NCBI GenBank assembly: GCA_000697665.1
Contig: KL197710.1
Coordinates: 1,587,036-1,651,035 of the forward strand
From: Jaapia argillacea MUCL 33604
Taxonomy: Eukaryota; Basidiomycota; Agaricomycetes; Jaapiales; Jaapiaceae
DNA length: 64,000 nt
Direction of reading: 5' to 3'
A program made the translations under genes and the position numbers. Shown one piece after another: positions 1 to 12,526 of this stretch. The notes beneath the pieces are model-generated. The model did not search any database. It saw only the letters and a program-made list of their open reading frames with translations, and had not been told where the DNA came from. The first letter of the stretch is position 1, and the number at the start of each line of letters is the position of its first letter.

Positions 1-393
1 GGACGAGGTCGGCAGTCGGAGGGAGACGTCCGACTGGATTCGGGAGGTGGACAGAGTGCGCAAGCCAGATGGTGAGGTTGTAAGTGGCGATAACGCTGAC
101 ATCAGGCTGGGCTTGGTCATGTAAGAGATTGAAAGTGACAACAAGTCTGAGGCAACATTGGAAGTGGATTCAAGACGTTCAAAAGCCTGGGGCGACATTG
201 AAAGTGGATTCAAGACGTGTGGCGGGTTTGTTGGACTCTGCCAAGCGCTTACAAAGTCACAGTTTCCTTATAAGGTCCAACAGGTCATACAGTTTCCCCG
301 CCGATTTTGTGATGTGGCTCCGAGAAGAACTCTCACTTGTTATCTGCTGCAATTCCCAGCAGTCTACGTCTCTTTATAATATAAACTTATATC
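1..393. promoter_or_regulatory. Upstream region of the UBE2O-like gene with short imperfect repeats
   Basis: No convincing coding exon is visible. A motif of about 26 bases around 153-178 recurs imperfectly around 193-218, and a shorter related piece lies near 125-145, so there is a small degenerate direct repeat. The segment directly precedes the start codon at 394 and probably holds the promoter and 5' UTR. An open frame across it has no family-like content and I do not call it a gene. Confidence 0.4.
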
Positions 394-3300
394 ATGGCCC
401 CACACGACCACAAGCATGGTCCTACAAAGGTTGGTATTGCTAATTCATCTATATATCTTCCCGTCGCGCTGGTACTCATCCAGTCATAGTTCTACCAGGA
501 GGACATCGTCCGCCGAATATCCCACCCTAACCAACACGGTGTAGTCTTGGTATGTCCACATATTTCCTCCCCTGTATTCATTCTGACCGCTATTGATCAT
601 ACAGAGATGCTGGCACGATGCCGAAGACATCCCCCTCCCGCTCTCCCACTCAGATCCACTCATGCGCCCACTGGAACCTGGCGAAGTAGGAGTATCCTTC
701 TTTCCAAAGTCCATACGACAAATAATGCCCGAAATACAACTCGAATTGATGGATAGGACGTTTCACGTTGGTGATTTGGCAAAGAGGGCAGTGGAAGAGG
801 TGAAGAGTGGGGTTGTATGCGGCGTGAAGGTTGAATGCAGGTTGGAACATGCTATCAGCGGGGAGAAGCTTGAGGGGTGGTGGGACGGTGGGTCTTTGAC
901 CGAAGAGGGCTTGATGCTTCGAACGGATGTCGATATCGGGGATTATGTCGAATATGATGATTGGATTGGTCAGGTGTGTCTTGTACTGTCACCAGGCCGC
1001 TTTTATGAAGCTGACTTTAGTCTTCTTCCAGATCGTCGAGGTTGGTATGCCCTTCCGTTGACACACCTTCACGTCGATATTAACCCAGTTTTCGCAAGAT
1101 GTTTGATGAAGCCCTTGTAGAAACAGGCTCTGGCGAACTCGTCAAAGTAGCTGATCTGCGATGGCCATTTGCCGTCGGAGATAAAGGCAAAGTTAGTAAC
1201 ATTAATGTAGTTGTATGCTGATGTCTGAAGCTCGTGCACCCGCAGGATATCTTACAACCGAACATGGAAGGGATGAACCTTTTCAACCTCCTGTCTGGTG
1301 GCCAATTTCTTTCCAGCCGATCAGCGAGCGCAGATGATACTGTTGTTTACCTCAAGCATACAGTTCTGGCTATATGCTGGCTCGCAATCAATCAATCAGT
1401 ACGTGCCCCATCCCATCATCGCTCTCACAAATCTAACCGGACCCTCCTCTTGACCTGCCTAAACTTTACCGGATTCTCTATTACAAGTTATCATCCAGTG
1501 AGGCTCACAAGCGTCAACGCCCAGAGAAGCTCTGGTTTGGGTCCAATTTATCCAAACTGAAACTTTATCGAACTCGCTCAGAGCAAACACCAAGGATCAG
1601 TGACCGAGTACAGTTCACGCCAACCAACCCTACACCACTCACCGACGCTTCCACGCCTAATTCTGCGTCCACATATCCCCCCTTCTCCATTGCTGCTTCG
1701 GCTTCCATCCCTTTCACGTCGTCTCGCCTGTCACCCCTCTCCGTGCCTTCAACCAAGCACGGTCGTCCAACTGATCCTACCCATGGCCAAATCGAAGTTC
1801 GCACCTTCACAGTTTGCGAAACTCGTAGTACGGTTGACTTGCTATGGCAAGACGGTCAAAGGGAATGGGTAAATTCATCCGAGTTGATTCCTTATATGAA
1901 TCCCGACGAGTACGACTGCTGGTATGTCTTTATATGCTCTCATATAAACCGTCCTCGATTCTCACCCCGTATGGTTGTGTTGGAAGGCCTGGAGACCAGG
2001 TTATTCACAAGACGGAAGACCACAATCGACCTGGCATTGTACAACGCGTCAACCCAACGGACCGGACGGCACTCATCAGATATCACTCTCCGTCGGTTTC
2101 ATCGTCCTCTCCCCCTCAGCTGGAACTGGTTTCTGTTCTTGAGCTTGACCCGCACGGCACTTCTGATTGGTCTGCTTTGTTACCTACACCCGACGGGTTG
2201 GGCGTGAGACGAGGGGATATGGTCTTCATCCACGCACCTGGGACCACAAATGGGCTTACCATTCCAGTCGTCCCTCCTGCCGACAGCGCATCTCCGGACA
2301 ATCATCAGCTATCACATAACACAGACCATCCCATTCCACCTGTTGGCGAAATCCCCTCCGAGTCCACCGATAAATCCCTTCGAGTCCCCAGAATTGGTGA
2401 AATAGAAGAATGGGTACGGGAATTACCTTTCGATCAGAGGGGTGTGTTGAATGGGTGGAGAAGGCAGATGGTGGATCTGGGATCTGAGCTCGCACAGAGA
2501 AAATTGAGGGGTGGTGCCAGTGGTCAGTGCGATGGTGAAGTTGTGAGGCCGAAGAAGGGTGACGAGGGCTTTGACTGGTATGGGGAAGTTTCCGATGTGA
2601 GTATATATCCTTCAACCATGGAAACCCCGCTGGGAAAATCTAACGCCCTGATGCCCCGATAGTTACGACTCGACGGAACAGTTGAAGTAACTTTACCTAA
2701 CGCTACCACTACCATCGTCCCATTGAGCCGGCTAACCCGCTTGTATGACGGTCTTGAACAACTGGAAGATCTTTTCGACGAAATGTCTGAGAAACTCTCA
2801 GGCGAGTACGACGACGACAGTTTGAGCAATGGGAGTGGTAAACCCCACTGGAGTGGGAGTGAGGACGAAGAAATGTGGGCTACGGATGAGCACGGGAATT
2901 GGCAGCCTCAGGGTGAAGAGGACGAAGATGAATGGGAGGATGAGAGTGGGGAAGAGGCTTCGGGAATGGAGATGACTATTGTGAACGCTATGGACGTCGA
3001 CGTCAAGGAGGTGGACCTGGGGGAGATAGTGGGGGGACATGGCAATCACTACGACGCTGGTACACCTATGGAGATTAGTCCTCCTCCCACCGTCGGACCT
3101 ACGTCAGGAACGGCCACTCCTCAGGCACAGATACCAGGACTCTCTGCCGCCACAGCTGCCTTTGACTCTCATCGACCGATGTCTCCTGATGTCCCCAAGG
3201 ATGTAATTGTCGACCCAGATGAGATTCTCACTTCACTGGAATCGAAGAAGAATGCCGATGAAGATCATGGGGCGGATGAATACTGGAAGAGATTCGATAT

Positions 3301-4335
3301 AGTGGCACAGGCACCTGTCGACCATGCTTTCTACGCGTCTCCACCCGCTCAGCCTTCGAGAAACTTCCTCGCAAGGCTTACGAAGGAGTATCGCGTCCTC
3401 TCAAGCAGCCTCCCAGGTCAGGCGTTCTCTATTGCGTTTGCGTTTGCTAACAACCTACTGCAGATTCTATCATCGTGCGCGCCTATGAAGATCGAACGGA
3501 CCTCCTGCGATGTCTTATCATCGGCCCTGAGAATACCCCATATCAAGATGCGCCGTTTGTTATCGACTGGATGCTGGACTCCAATTTCCCCAACAGCCCA
3601 CCGATAGCTCATTTCCTCAGTTGGACTAACGGGAATGGAAGAGGTATGCTGTCGACATCCCGTCCCCGTTTCCATGACTGATACTGAGTTTCAACCACGT
3701 AGTGAATCCCAATTTGTACGAGGAAGGAAAAGTTTGTTTGTCTATCCTCGGAACTTGGGCGGGTGACCGCAACGAGACATGGAGCGCAGCACGTTCCTCC
3801 CTGTTGCAGGTCTTGGTATCGATACAAGCTCTGGTATTAGTCAAGGAGCCGTTAGTATTCTCCAGTCATCCATGACTTTATGCGGTTACTCACAACTCGC
3901 TAAAGGTGGTTCTGCGAGCCTGCGTATGAGAAGCTGAGAGGGACCGAAGAGGGGATCGTGAATAGGTATGTTCTGCTGTATCTATGCATCCGTATTTGAG
4001 ATTGATGTGTTTGGTGTAGCCGGCTCTACAGCGAGAAGGCATTTGTGTTGTCACGAGGATTCGTTCGACGGGCTTTGGAAATCCCACTTGGATCGTTGGA
4101 ATCTGAAATCCACTGGTTATATTACAAGAGTGACAGGCTGGCCAAGGTGTTACAGGATTCCCGGGCGTTAATTGCAAAGAGCAAGGCTATGCCCGAGGAC
4201 GCACTGGTCGATGGCGAACTGGCGGTGCCACGACTGACGGCAGGAGGTATTATTATGTTGGAACGGACATTACACAAGCTACAGGCACTCCTTGATGCTC
4301 ATATTCCCGCCCCCATAGATTCGCAGCAGAGATAG
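394..4335 (+). CDS. UBE2O-like large E2 ubiquitin-conjugating enzyme
   Basis: This is a multi-exon gene for a large protein of roughly 1,000 residues. The UBE2O family are hybrid E2/E3 enzymes that transfer ubiquitin from E1 directly to substrates. The first exon (394-429) joins an exon at 490 to give [17 protein letters not shown]. The N-terminal half (about 605-2660) looks like the SH3-like conserved regions of UBE2O. A strongly acidic stretch follows (about 2780-3060). The UBC fold lies at about 3290-4100. Its active-site segment reads [18 protein letters not shown], and the catalytic Cys codon is at 3735-3737. After the fold comes a helical tail ending at the stop at 4333-4335. I chose the ATG at 394 because it joins in frame to the conserved second exon. 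Exact intron limits in the middle are less certain. Confidence 0.85.
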
Positions 4336-4866
4336 GAAGTTGTCTGATTTGGTGGTATTCTAGTTTTTCTGCCTTCCTCAATGGGTTCTTGACATTACTA
4401 CCATACGCTTCATAAACATGATGGGTGTCAACCACCAGTAATTCTGTCTAGGGCAATAATGATACGAACAAGGAGAAAACAGCTACTGTGCTCACGTGTC
4501 AACGGAGACGGGGTGTAGTATCCAAACCGAAAAACGTCCACGGTCATCAGAAAAGAGGGGTCAACTCGTCTCCAAATCCGTCCCATGTGGCACAAAGGGG
4601 GAAAATAAGTTGCCACCGACGATGGATGGACGGCACGAGGCGAGCAGCAGGGTATGTAAGCAAACGAACGACGAATTGACGAAGGGAAGATAGGGTAGGT
4701 TGCGAGGAGGCAGAGACAAGGAGAAGTAGGGTAGCCATGAGGACGAGGTCAGAACGACCGAGATTGAAGCCAATCGATACATGAACAGGAGCCGATGCTG
4801 GAATGCGAGATAACGGAATTGATTGCGGAAACAACACATGCGATGAGGGGGTTGGGTATGGGGCAT
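4336..4866. other. Convergent 3' intergenic region
   Basis: Short open frames here overlap on both strands and show no domain-like content. The region separates the stop codons of two converging genes and probably holds both 3' UTRs and polyadenylation sites. Nothing else is seen. Confidence 0.4.
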
Positions 4867-7801
4867 TTAACATTGTCCTAGGAACTTGCTCTTCGGGAAC
4901 GGTTGTCCGAAATCATTCCGCCACGTCGTGAGATTAGGGTTCGTGTAAGCTTCGATGTACCTAGGGATACCGCATCAGCTATCATGACAGAAAACAACGT
5001 TAACCAGAAAGAACATACTCATTGATATAAGCCTGGGTCGGGAAATCCGGAGGATCACAACCAATATTGATACTACCTTTGGGTTGATAAACTCGGATGT
5101 AGTCGATCCTCAAGGTTGTAGGGAACGTCAAGTGTTTGAGATCAACAGTTCCGAAGTTTGTCGACATGCCCAAATTGGCGATGATGTACTACAGGGAAAC
5201 CTTGGTGAGAGAGGGTCCGAATTTGTGGATGTCCAGCTCACCATAGGCTCTTGGGGGATAGGTCGAGCGGAAATTTCAACGCGAGTATCGGCGCCCATCC
5301 CTGCAGCGTTGAGCGTCCATACCGCCTTGTCGTTGGCAATCCAAGTGATATACTATACACGAGAGGAGATCAATCAACAAACTCGTCAAGTCCAAGTCCA
5401 AAAGAAAAATATACGAACAGCGTTGTCAAATCCTGAAACGCCGAAAGCGGATCAGCCAAGATTGAGGAGGGGTTGGGGGCATTCACTAACCTGGCACGTA
5501 TTCGAAACCGTACACGGAGAAGCAACCACCGGAAAGCTCGTAGCATTCCTGATCTTTGTCCCCAAATCAGGTCGTCGTAAGCAAGGTGTGATAGGAATCA
5601 CTCACTTGTCTCTGTGACACCAGATGTCGCCTGTTGGAAGACACCACCCATGTACAAGTTCAGCGATGTAGTTGTAGGATCAGGAATGATCAAGTTGGCG
5701 CTCGTGTTGAACCACTGGTATTCAGCATTGAAAGGCTGCAAGCCAACGAATCATTCTCAATCTCTAGTCATGTACGCCACTATCAGTACTTACACCCCAT
5801 TGACATGATTGTGAGACTTGACCAGTGAGAGGGGCTCCGCTAATCTGAATGAATTATTTCAGCATACGTGACAATCTACCGTGACGAAAACACCGTGCAC
5901 TTACCTGAGCTTCGAAAATATCGATTTCAGGCGCCGATCGGCCAACGTAGGTTCCATCAGCATGAACAGGACCAGGGTGCGATTCTCCAGGGCAAGTGCA
6001 TCTTGAAAGACGCTGACCAGGGAGGTAAGAGAGGACACCATCGGCACTAGGATCGCCATTCTGTGTTGCAGCAAGTGGCAAACCGTTATGCGTTTGATTG
6101 GGAGCTGTGCCGACGTCGCATGCATCGTACGTGTATGGCCACTATTGTCCTAGGGTCAGAATATATCGAAAGACGGCAGTTGATGAATTACGCACCATGC
6201 CCTCGAGACTCGCACCATATCCAGCCCGGCCTAACAATGACCATAAGTCCCGCCTAATATGCCAAGCCAAATCACGCACCAAGGTTACCCATCGTCCACA
6301 CGGCAGGCCATAAACCCATAACATTGTTGATTCCAGGAAGGGTTACAGCGGTAACGATCAAACCACCCGTGAAACAAAACTTATTCCAAGTCGAAACCAT
6401 ACCACCCTGGTAGTTCAGACCGTGCGTATCCTTTTGTGATAGTGTGATTTCTAGGGCGCCGCCCTTGGTCGTTATTGCTGCGGGGTCGTACCATTCCATG
6501 TTGTTTGTCTGCAGTCAACACAGTGAATACGATAGTGCGAGAGCACAACGCGAGGACAGAAGGCGTACCTGCCAATAATGCAGATTCACGGCTTCCCAGT
6601 AAGGATCATCACCCGGGTAGAACGTTCGACCATCGACGTTGAACTCGTCGCTGAACACAAGCTGCATTTCTGAGCCGTCGTTGAACGAGGGCATTGTGTA
6701 TGCTGATTGAGGTGTTTCAAGATCGACCAGCCCCCAGTTGCCCTGCATACTAGGCACCTAAAATGAAGAAGATTAATCCCATCCACAATGAAGGAAGGGG
6801 AGGAATATAACAGACTTGACCAGTCTCATTGATACCTCCGAGGTTGAACCCTCCAAACGACTGAAGCGGGTGTCTCGTGAAGAACGATATTATGGGATAT
6901 CCAGCGCTAAATCACCCAAGATCGGTTCCTATCTCGGTCGAGCTACAAGCGAAATTCCTACTCACAATAAGGTGAGGATGGCTGCAATGAGAACCAACAG
7001 ACATCCCAGGTTGGTGAAACCTCTGTAGGTAAAGATAGTTCCTCCCTTGTCGTTCTTCCTATCCCGACGAGGATCCGGGTTATGGAGAAAATCGTCCGGT
7101 TCTGGATGGCTTGGTGACAGGTCTGCTCCCCACGATGACGGGTCGGGGGAAAGGGAGAACTGTGGGACCACGTGATATGATTAGTCCGACAATATTCTCA
7201 TTGCGTTGGCATGGTGAAGAATGGAGAGGGACAGTGGCCTCAGCAGATGATGCTGCACCTCCGGAGACATGAGGTGGTGGAAATGGAGAGCTCCGAGCTC
7301 GACGATGGATACGAACAATAGAGCTAAAAATGGAACTGACGGTAACTCACCTTGTCTGAGATGGAGGCAGAGAGAGAAATCTTGCTACTAGATCCAGCGC
7401 CACTGTATGGAGAGCCCTCGTTCTACGCACAGTAAATGCATCACGAAAGATAGCGATAATATATGTGTGAGCAGACCAAGTGCAAGAATTCGGGTACGAA
7501 CCAAGGAACTGTTGCTCGCCATACTCCGGACAGAATTCGGGCCTCTAGCGAACGCGGCCTGCACGCTCTGGTTGCCCGAACTTTCCGCTGACGGTGGTAA
7601 GAGGTTTGTAGTGGACGTGGCGGGCGTGTCTGCCGCATAGTAACGCTTCTGGCCATAGGACTGGCCTGGCGACGACATTAGATCCAAAGACGAAGTAGAA
7701 GACGAGGAGACAGGTTTGTTCTGAGGATTATTCGGATAATGTACAGGCGTAGAGCCCTGGTTTGAGAAAGGATTGGAAGTGAAAGAATAAGGAGCGGACA
7801 T
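4867..7801 (-). CDS. Kre6/Skn1-type beta-1,6-glucan synthesis-associated protein (GH16)
   Basis: The encoded type II membrane glycoprotein is of the Kre6/Skn1 family, which is needed for cell-wall beta-1,6-glucan and acts in the secretory pathway or plasma membrane. The ATG at 7801 opens a long Ser/Asn/Pro-rich cytosolic tail. A single membrane anchor ([17 protein letters not shown]) is encoded near 6962-7020. The luminal GH16-like domain follows in several exons: [14 protein letters not shown] near 6640, [18 protein letters not shown] near 6250-6320, and EIDIFEAQ near 5915-5940. That last motif carries the two glutamates and the aspartate of the GH16 catalytic site. The C-terminus ends [10 protein letters not shown] with its stop at 4867-4869, typical of the family. 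At least eight short introns are implied. Skn1 and Kre6 cannot be told apart here. Confidence 0.92.
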
Positions 7802-8408
7802 TCCAATCGGTAACGGAATGGGTTCAATACAAAAACAGCAATTTCCGTGGTTGGAGGTTCTGGTATCGTGGGAGTTTAGTACTGTTTACGTACTGACTAC
7901 TCCCGCCGTCTACGGGTGGCTGTACCCCGCCTGTCACCTCGCCATATTACGGGGGCGCTGGGCGATCATAATCGCCTTCAGGATCTCGTTTATTGTTCTG
8001 AGATCGTCTGTATGACTTCCGTGAGGGGAGGGCAAGGAGGTACAACATCCCCCCAAGTTCGGGAGCAGAACCTGAACTCCCGAAAAAATTCTCAGAACCG
8101 GCGCCCAGTCTCGTTGCGACGTTCCTGCCCCACAAAGGAAGATTGGAAACCGCCCAGGTGTGGTAATTTTAGGCCATTGTAAAGTGTTGGCGGGTCAACT
8201 TCAAGGTCCAATCAGCGAGGGTGATTCAGGATCACGGCGACTCACAGACACCGTTCGAACACCTGCGTGTGTCTATGTCAGATGGGGCCTTGAGGTGCCA
8301 TCTCATCAAGGATGGGCTGGTGCTACTGAGACAACTGTCAATGTCATTCGTGCAGATGGTTCAGTTAATAAATCCATTCAGGGCACGGCAACAGATCACA
8401 TTACAAGG
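7802..8408. promoter_or_regulatory. Kre6 upstream region and 3' region of the SNAPC1-like gene
   Basis: Both flanking genes are on the minus strand, so this holds the promoter of the Kre6-like gene and the 3' UTR of the SNAPC1-like gene. Open frames on the plus strand run into the antisense of the SNAPC1-like gene and are judged spurious. Confidence 0.4.
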
Positions 8409-9845
8409 TCATCTCTCAGCCACGGCTCCCTCTTCAACTTCCTCATCCGCTTCCCCCTTCCGCCCCTCCTCCTCACCCAGTCCCGCCCCCTCAAGCAACA
8501 TCAATATCCCCCCAATCCTCCCAATGCATCCTTCAACACCTAGCTCCACAGAAGCCTTCTCAACCCTCGTCAACCCAGTCCTCTCACCCCCTTCCTCTCC
8601 TCCCACCTCCAACCCCTTCTCCGCCGCCATCTGGTCAATCTTCCGAAGGCGGTTAAGAATTGAACTATTTGCTCTGTGGAGAGCTTGAGAACCAGGCGTA
8701 GATTCCAGCGGCGCAGGAATAGAGATCGTCGAAGGGAACTCGGAGGAGACAGAAAGTAGGGATTCAATGAGTTGACGTTTGAGGTTTTGATAGGTTTCCA
8801 TAGTGGCAGCAGGACGGTCGGATATCGAGATTTGGGGAGGGGACAAAGTTGTTATAGTCGAACTTCTTGGTTGTTGCTCACTTGTGGTTGCGCAGGTATG
8901 GTCTCGTCTTGGACTCGGGGCAGGGTTGAACGAAGTCTTTTCGAGCCACTTGTCCAGCGCCACAAGAGCTTCCTTCGCTTTCTTGATCTTCTCCCTCTTC
9001 GATGGTCGGCCCTTCTTCTTACCTGTCCCTGAAACACCCGAGGGCGGTTCAAATTGTGTGACCGGTGTTGATGATTGTGCTCCCATTCTAGCCGAGGCGT
9101 TGACACGGGGAACATGTTCGTAACTTGCAGCTTGGATGTTGTCATGGACGAATACCTCTCGGGGGAGAATGCATGGGTTCTGGGGGTTCAAGGAAGATTG
9201 CGGGAGGATGTGGAAGACGTTTGATGTGACAAGTTGGGAAAGGATGTAAGTTGCATGGGGTTGGATTGGGGAGACATGCGGAGCGGTAAGGGTGGAAGGA
9301 AGGTTCAGGAGGGAGCTGTAAACGTCTGGAGACCAGTCAACTCCTCCGTGTTTCGTGTTTCGTCAAGCAATAGGATAACTCACCCAGAGGTATTTGAACT
9401 CGAGTGATTGAATACAGCGACGGTGTGGATGTGGATGGCTGCGTCATAAAGAAGGTGTACAGTCCAAACAAAGCCACAACCCTATTCAATGGTGGTTGTG
9501 TCTCCACCAAATGTTCTAAAAACCCACATGAGCCCAAATCCGTGACCTTGGTGAACGAAGCATGAACAGACCTAGGAATAGCCTGGTAGTCACCCTCAAG
9601 AACATCTCCCGCGTCCTCGCATCAAACACTTTGAAATGCAGCCAACTCCATCCCTGACTAGTCCATATCGTCTTGAACAATGCGAACGGCTGCGTGCACG
9701 GCGCCTGCATGTATTGCTCAATGTAAACCTGGATGAGGTTGCATATGTCTTCGCGAAGGGGATTCACGTATAACGAGGAGGTAAAATAGGATGGCTGAAG
9801 AATTACGGAGCCTCTGCTCACTGACGGCGAGGGCGTTAGAGACAT
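8409..9845 (-). CDS. SNAPC1/SNAP43-like subunit of the snRNA-activating complex
   Basis: SNAP43 is a core subunit of SNAPc, which binds the proximal sequence element of snRNA genes for RNA polymerase II or III. The ATG at 9845 gives MSLTPSPSVSRGSV. The conserved part is spread over the first exons: FALFKTIWTSQGWSWLHF, then REMFLRVTTRLFLEHLVETQ across an intron, then NRVVALFGLYTFFMTQP. It follows the same order as human SNAPC1 (a FxxFxxxWR-type helix, then a RVGALYLLYGLY-type helix). The rest is a lysine-rich patch (KKKGRPSKREKIKKAKEALVALDKWLEK) and a Glu/Gly-rich tail ending at 8409. The first intron has a GTCTGT donor, the second a GTGAGT donor. Assignment rests on motif order only and sequence identity is modest. 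Confidence 0.65.
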
Positions 9846-10053
9846 TGTCGAGAAAACCTAAAGAAAAGGACAAGTTGGGATATCTGTGATGAGTGCAAGT
9901 GAATTTGGCGGTGATTTCTATCTTGGTAAATTCGCAAACAAGGCTCAACACGGTTCCACATCTTCTCATCCTCTGCTTCCAGTCCAAGGCCACAATTTCT
10001 TCGCCGATTTTCACCATCCGCGAAACCAGACTCTCGCGTCGCTGGTGCCAACG

Positions 10054-11896
10054 ATGGCCTCGCTAATCAGACGACCGACGAGCGTTTCTTGTTTTTTCTG
10101 CAACACGCCTATAGTCCCCCTCCCTCAGAACCCGAGGTCTTTTCGTTGCCCACACTGTCAGTGCTGGAACAGGTTCGACGCAAATGGCGACATTATGTCG
10201 GACGAACCTGCCATGCATGATGAAGCTCTAAATGCACGATCTTTCGCTAAGAGAGGTACGTGATTCCTCCTCAGTACTTTTCCTCCCTCGGTCGTGTTGC
10301 TGACACACGGATCTAGCTTCTCCTAGTAAAGATCGGTTCACAACCGCCTACAGCAAGGGTCCCTTCTGCCATGATTGTACCACAAACCAAATGCTCCTTA
10401 CCAACCTCCTCGCAAACTACCTCCCTCCAACAACTGTACGCCCTCCATCCCTCTCCTCCCTTTCCTCTCCTTCCAAATCTAACTCCCTCCATCACCGCTC
10501 CCAGAGTCCGGACTATGCTCGCCGTCTAGAAATGCTTCCAGAGTACAAGGAATCCCTCTACCGACGTTACCCGCCCGTTTGTGCTTCCTGCGCTCCCGCA
10601 GTAGAAGATGCGATTAAGAGCAAGGACCATATGGCTCGGACGAGTGCGCTTGGAGGGTGGTTGAAGGAGAGTAAGGGGAAGGGGAAGCAGAGACAGACGA
10701 GTGTGGTCCCGGATGAGGGGGAGAAGGTCAAGAGGGAGCTGACGTTCTGGAGGGTGAGAGGTGGGTTGTGGGTGTTTTCGCTTGCGACCGTTATGATTTG
10801 CGACACATCCGGTGTGTTAAACATCTCAATACCAACTACTTCATTGAAACTGAACCGTTTTGCACAGTGGCACTTGGATACCGGATACCATTCCCAATCA
10901 CTCTGTTCCAGCCTATTCTTCCCATCATTTCTGTGGCTTCGGTTTTGTGGACGGCGTGGGACCCAACATATCACACATTCCGAACCGCTAAACACCAAGG
11001 CCGAGCCGTCCGGGTCCAAGGAAAACGCTATTATGATGTTTGTCCGCCTTTTCTGCTGTCACTGTCGTGTTGACATTTTCCGGAACCAGATATTACAAAT
11101 CCTCGCTTGGCTACTCAGAACCATATCATCTATCCTAATCGCCATACCTTTCTACTCCCCTTCACAAGACCCCCTACAATTGCATCGAACATTGGATTTG
11201 TCCCACGAAACATCGCTATCAACAAGATCACGTATCTACTTTTCAATATCTCTATTTATTGAATTATCAGTCCGTCCACTCCATCACTCTGCCCGTCTCT
11301 CATGTCTGATTCATCCCCTCTAGATATTCATAACATCATGTTTCGTCCTTCGCCTTCACCAACCCCCACCTATTCGACTAATCGAAACAGACTCCCACAA
11401 ACGGGCTTCCTTGACACCCGCACCAGAATTCCCCCCGTCACCTAACGGCGTCCTATCACACGCCCAAGCCGACCCAGACCTTCTCGCAACCCTATCACTC
11501 TCCTCCAACCCGATCCTCACAGCTTCCTCCCAACAAAAATCGAACCCAATCTTTGGCCTTCCCTCTCTTCTATCACAGAACGTACCTACAACCCCACCAC
11601 CACGGCAGAAGGATTACGAAGACGAGATGGATTGGACACCGACGAACCCTTCCCCTTCACATCGTGCTCGTAGACAAAATCGTCGTAATGCGGAAAAGGA
11701 CGAGGGGGAAGACGGGAGAGAGGAAGAGGATGACGGGGCGTGGTTGAAACCTCAACGGTTCTTCCCTCCCGAGAAGCCCACCGGTCTCGAGAACCTCTTC
11801 CCGAGAATCAAACTTGTTGATGAAACTGAGCAAGGGCAAGGCTCTCAGCAGAGTAGTGGCGGATCCAACTATCTCAGTAAATGGAAGTTGTGGTAG
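10054..11896 (+). CDS. Ima1-type integral inner nuclear membrane protein
   Basis: Ima1 (animal Samp1/NET5) is an inner nuclear membrane protein that links heterochromatin and the nuclear envelope to the cytoskeleton. The ATG at 10054 opens the Ima1 N-terminal domain, which carries four CxxC pairs: CFFC, CPHCQC, CHDC and CASC. These are arranged as the family's zinc-binding N-terminal region. Hydrophobic segments follow around 10750-11250 and are split by introns. The C-terminal third is Pro/Ser-rich with an acidic Lys/Glu block (about 11680-11750) and ends LSKWKLW at 11896. The first intron starts after the codons for FAKR near 10255. The membrane-segment exons are the least certain. Confidence 0.8.
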
Positions 11897-12526
11897 CTTT
11901 TGCCTCATCCCACTTCGAGCTTAGCGCTGTCGCCGTGGAGTTCGCCCGAGGTAGAGACGACTAGGACTTGTCATTTAGATGTCATTACTTGTTGGATATA
12001 CATCTCTCATTTGATCCTCTGGTCTTCCTACGTACCACGGGCCCGTAATGTTCGGATAGCCAAGATTCATCTTTTGCAAGGGCAACCAGTTCCGCGACCA
12101 GCCAATTCATCTCACATCGTTCAGCACGCCGAAGAAGTCGTACAACAACTTTTCATCGCCCTTCATTGGCATTTTCATCACATAATAAACGATAAGAAAC
12201 ACAAATCAATATGTACCAAGAACAAGTATATTTTTGAAGGTCAAAGGGTATATTTGCAAAGATAATCGTCAATCATCTGAAGCACAATACACAATGACAC
12301 CAGGGTGAAGGGGAAGAATAAGCGTCCAGCGTCATGAATGGTATTGAATAAGAAACGATGAAACAAGAAAAGACGGCACAGTTGGGGCGAAAGAATGGCA
12401 GCCTATGTCTGAACGTCCTGAGAGCCCGAGGATAGCAGTGGTTGAAGGAATGGAACGAACGTCATGTACAGCTTCCGATGAATTACTCAAATCATCCCAT
12501 CACTACTTCGATGAACCTGTCACCTC
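11897..12526. other. Convergent 3' intergenic region
   Basis: No gene is recognised. The region lies between two converging stop codons and contains A-rich runs near 12180-12260 compatible with 3' ends. The plus-strand open frames lack any recognisable domain. Confidence 0.4.

Noticed and set aside
10567-11019. Minus-strand open frame of 150 codons inside the Ima1 gene
   Set aside because: It is antisense to the Ima1 coding exons and has no recognisable motif.
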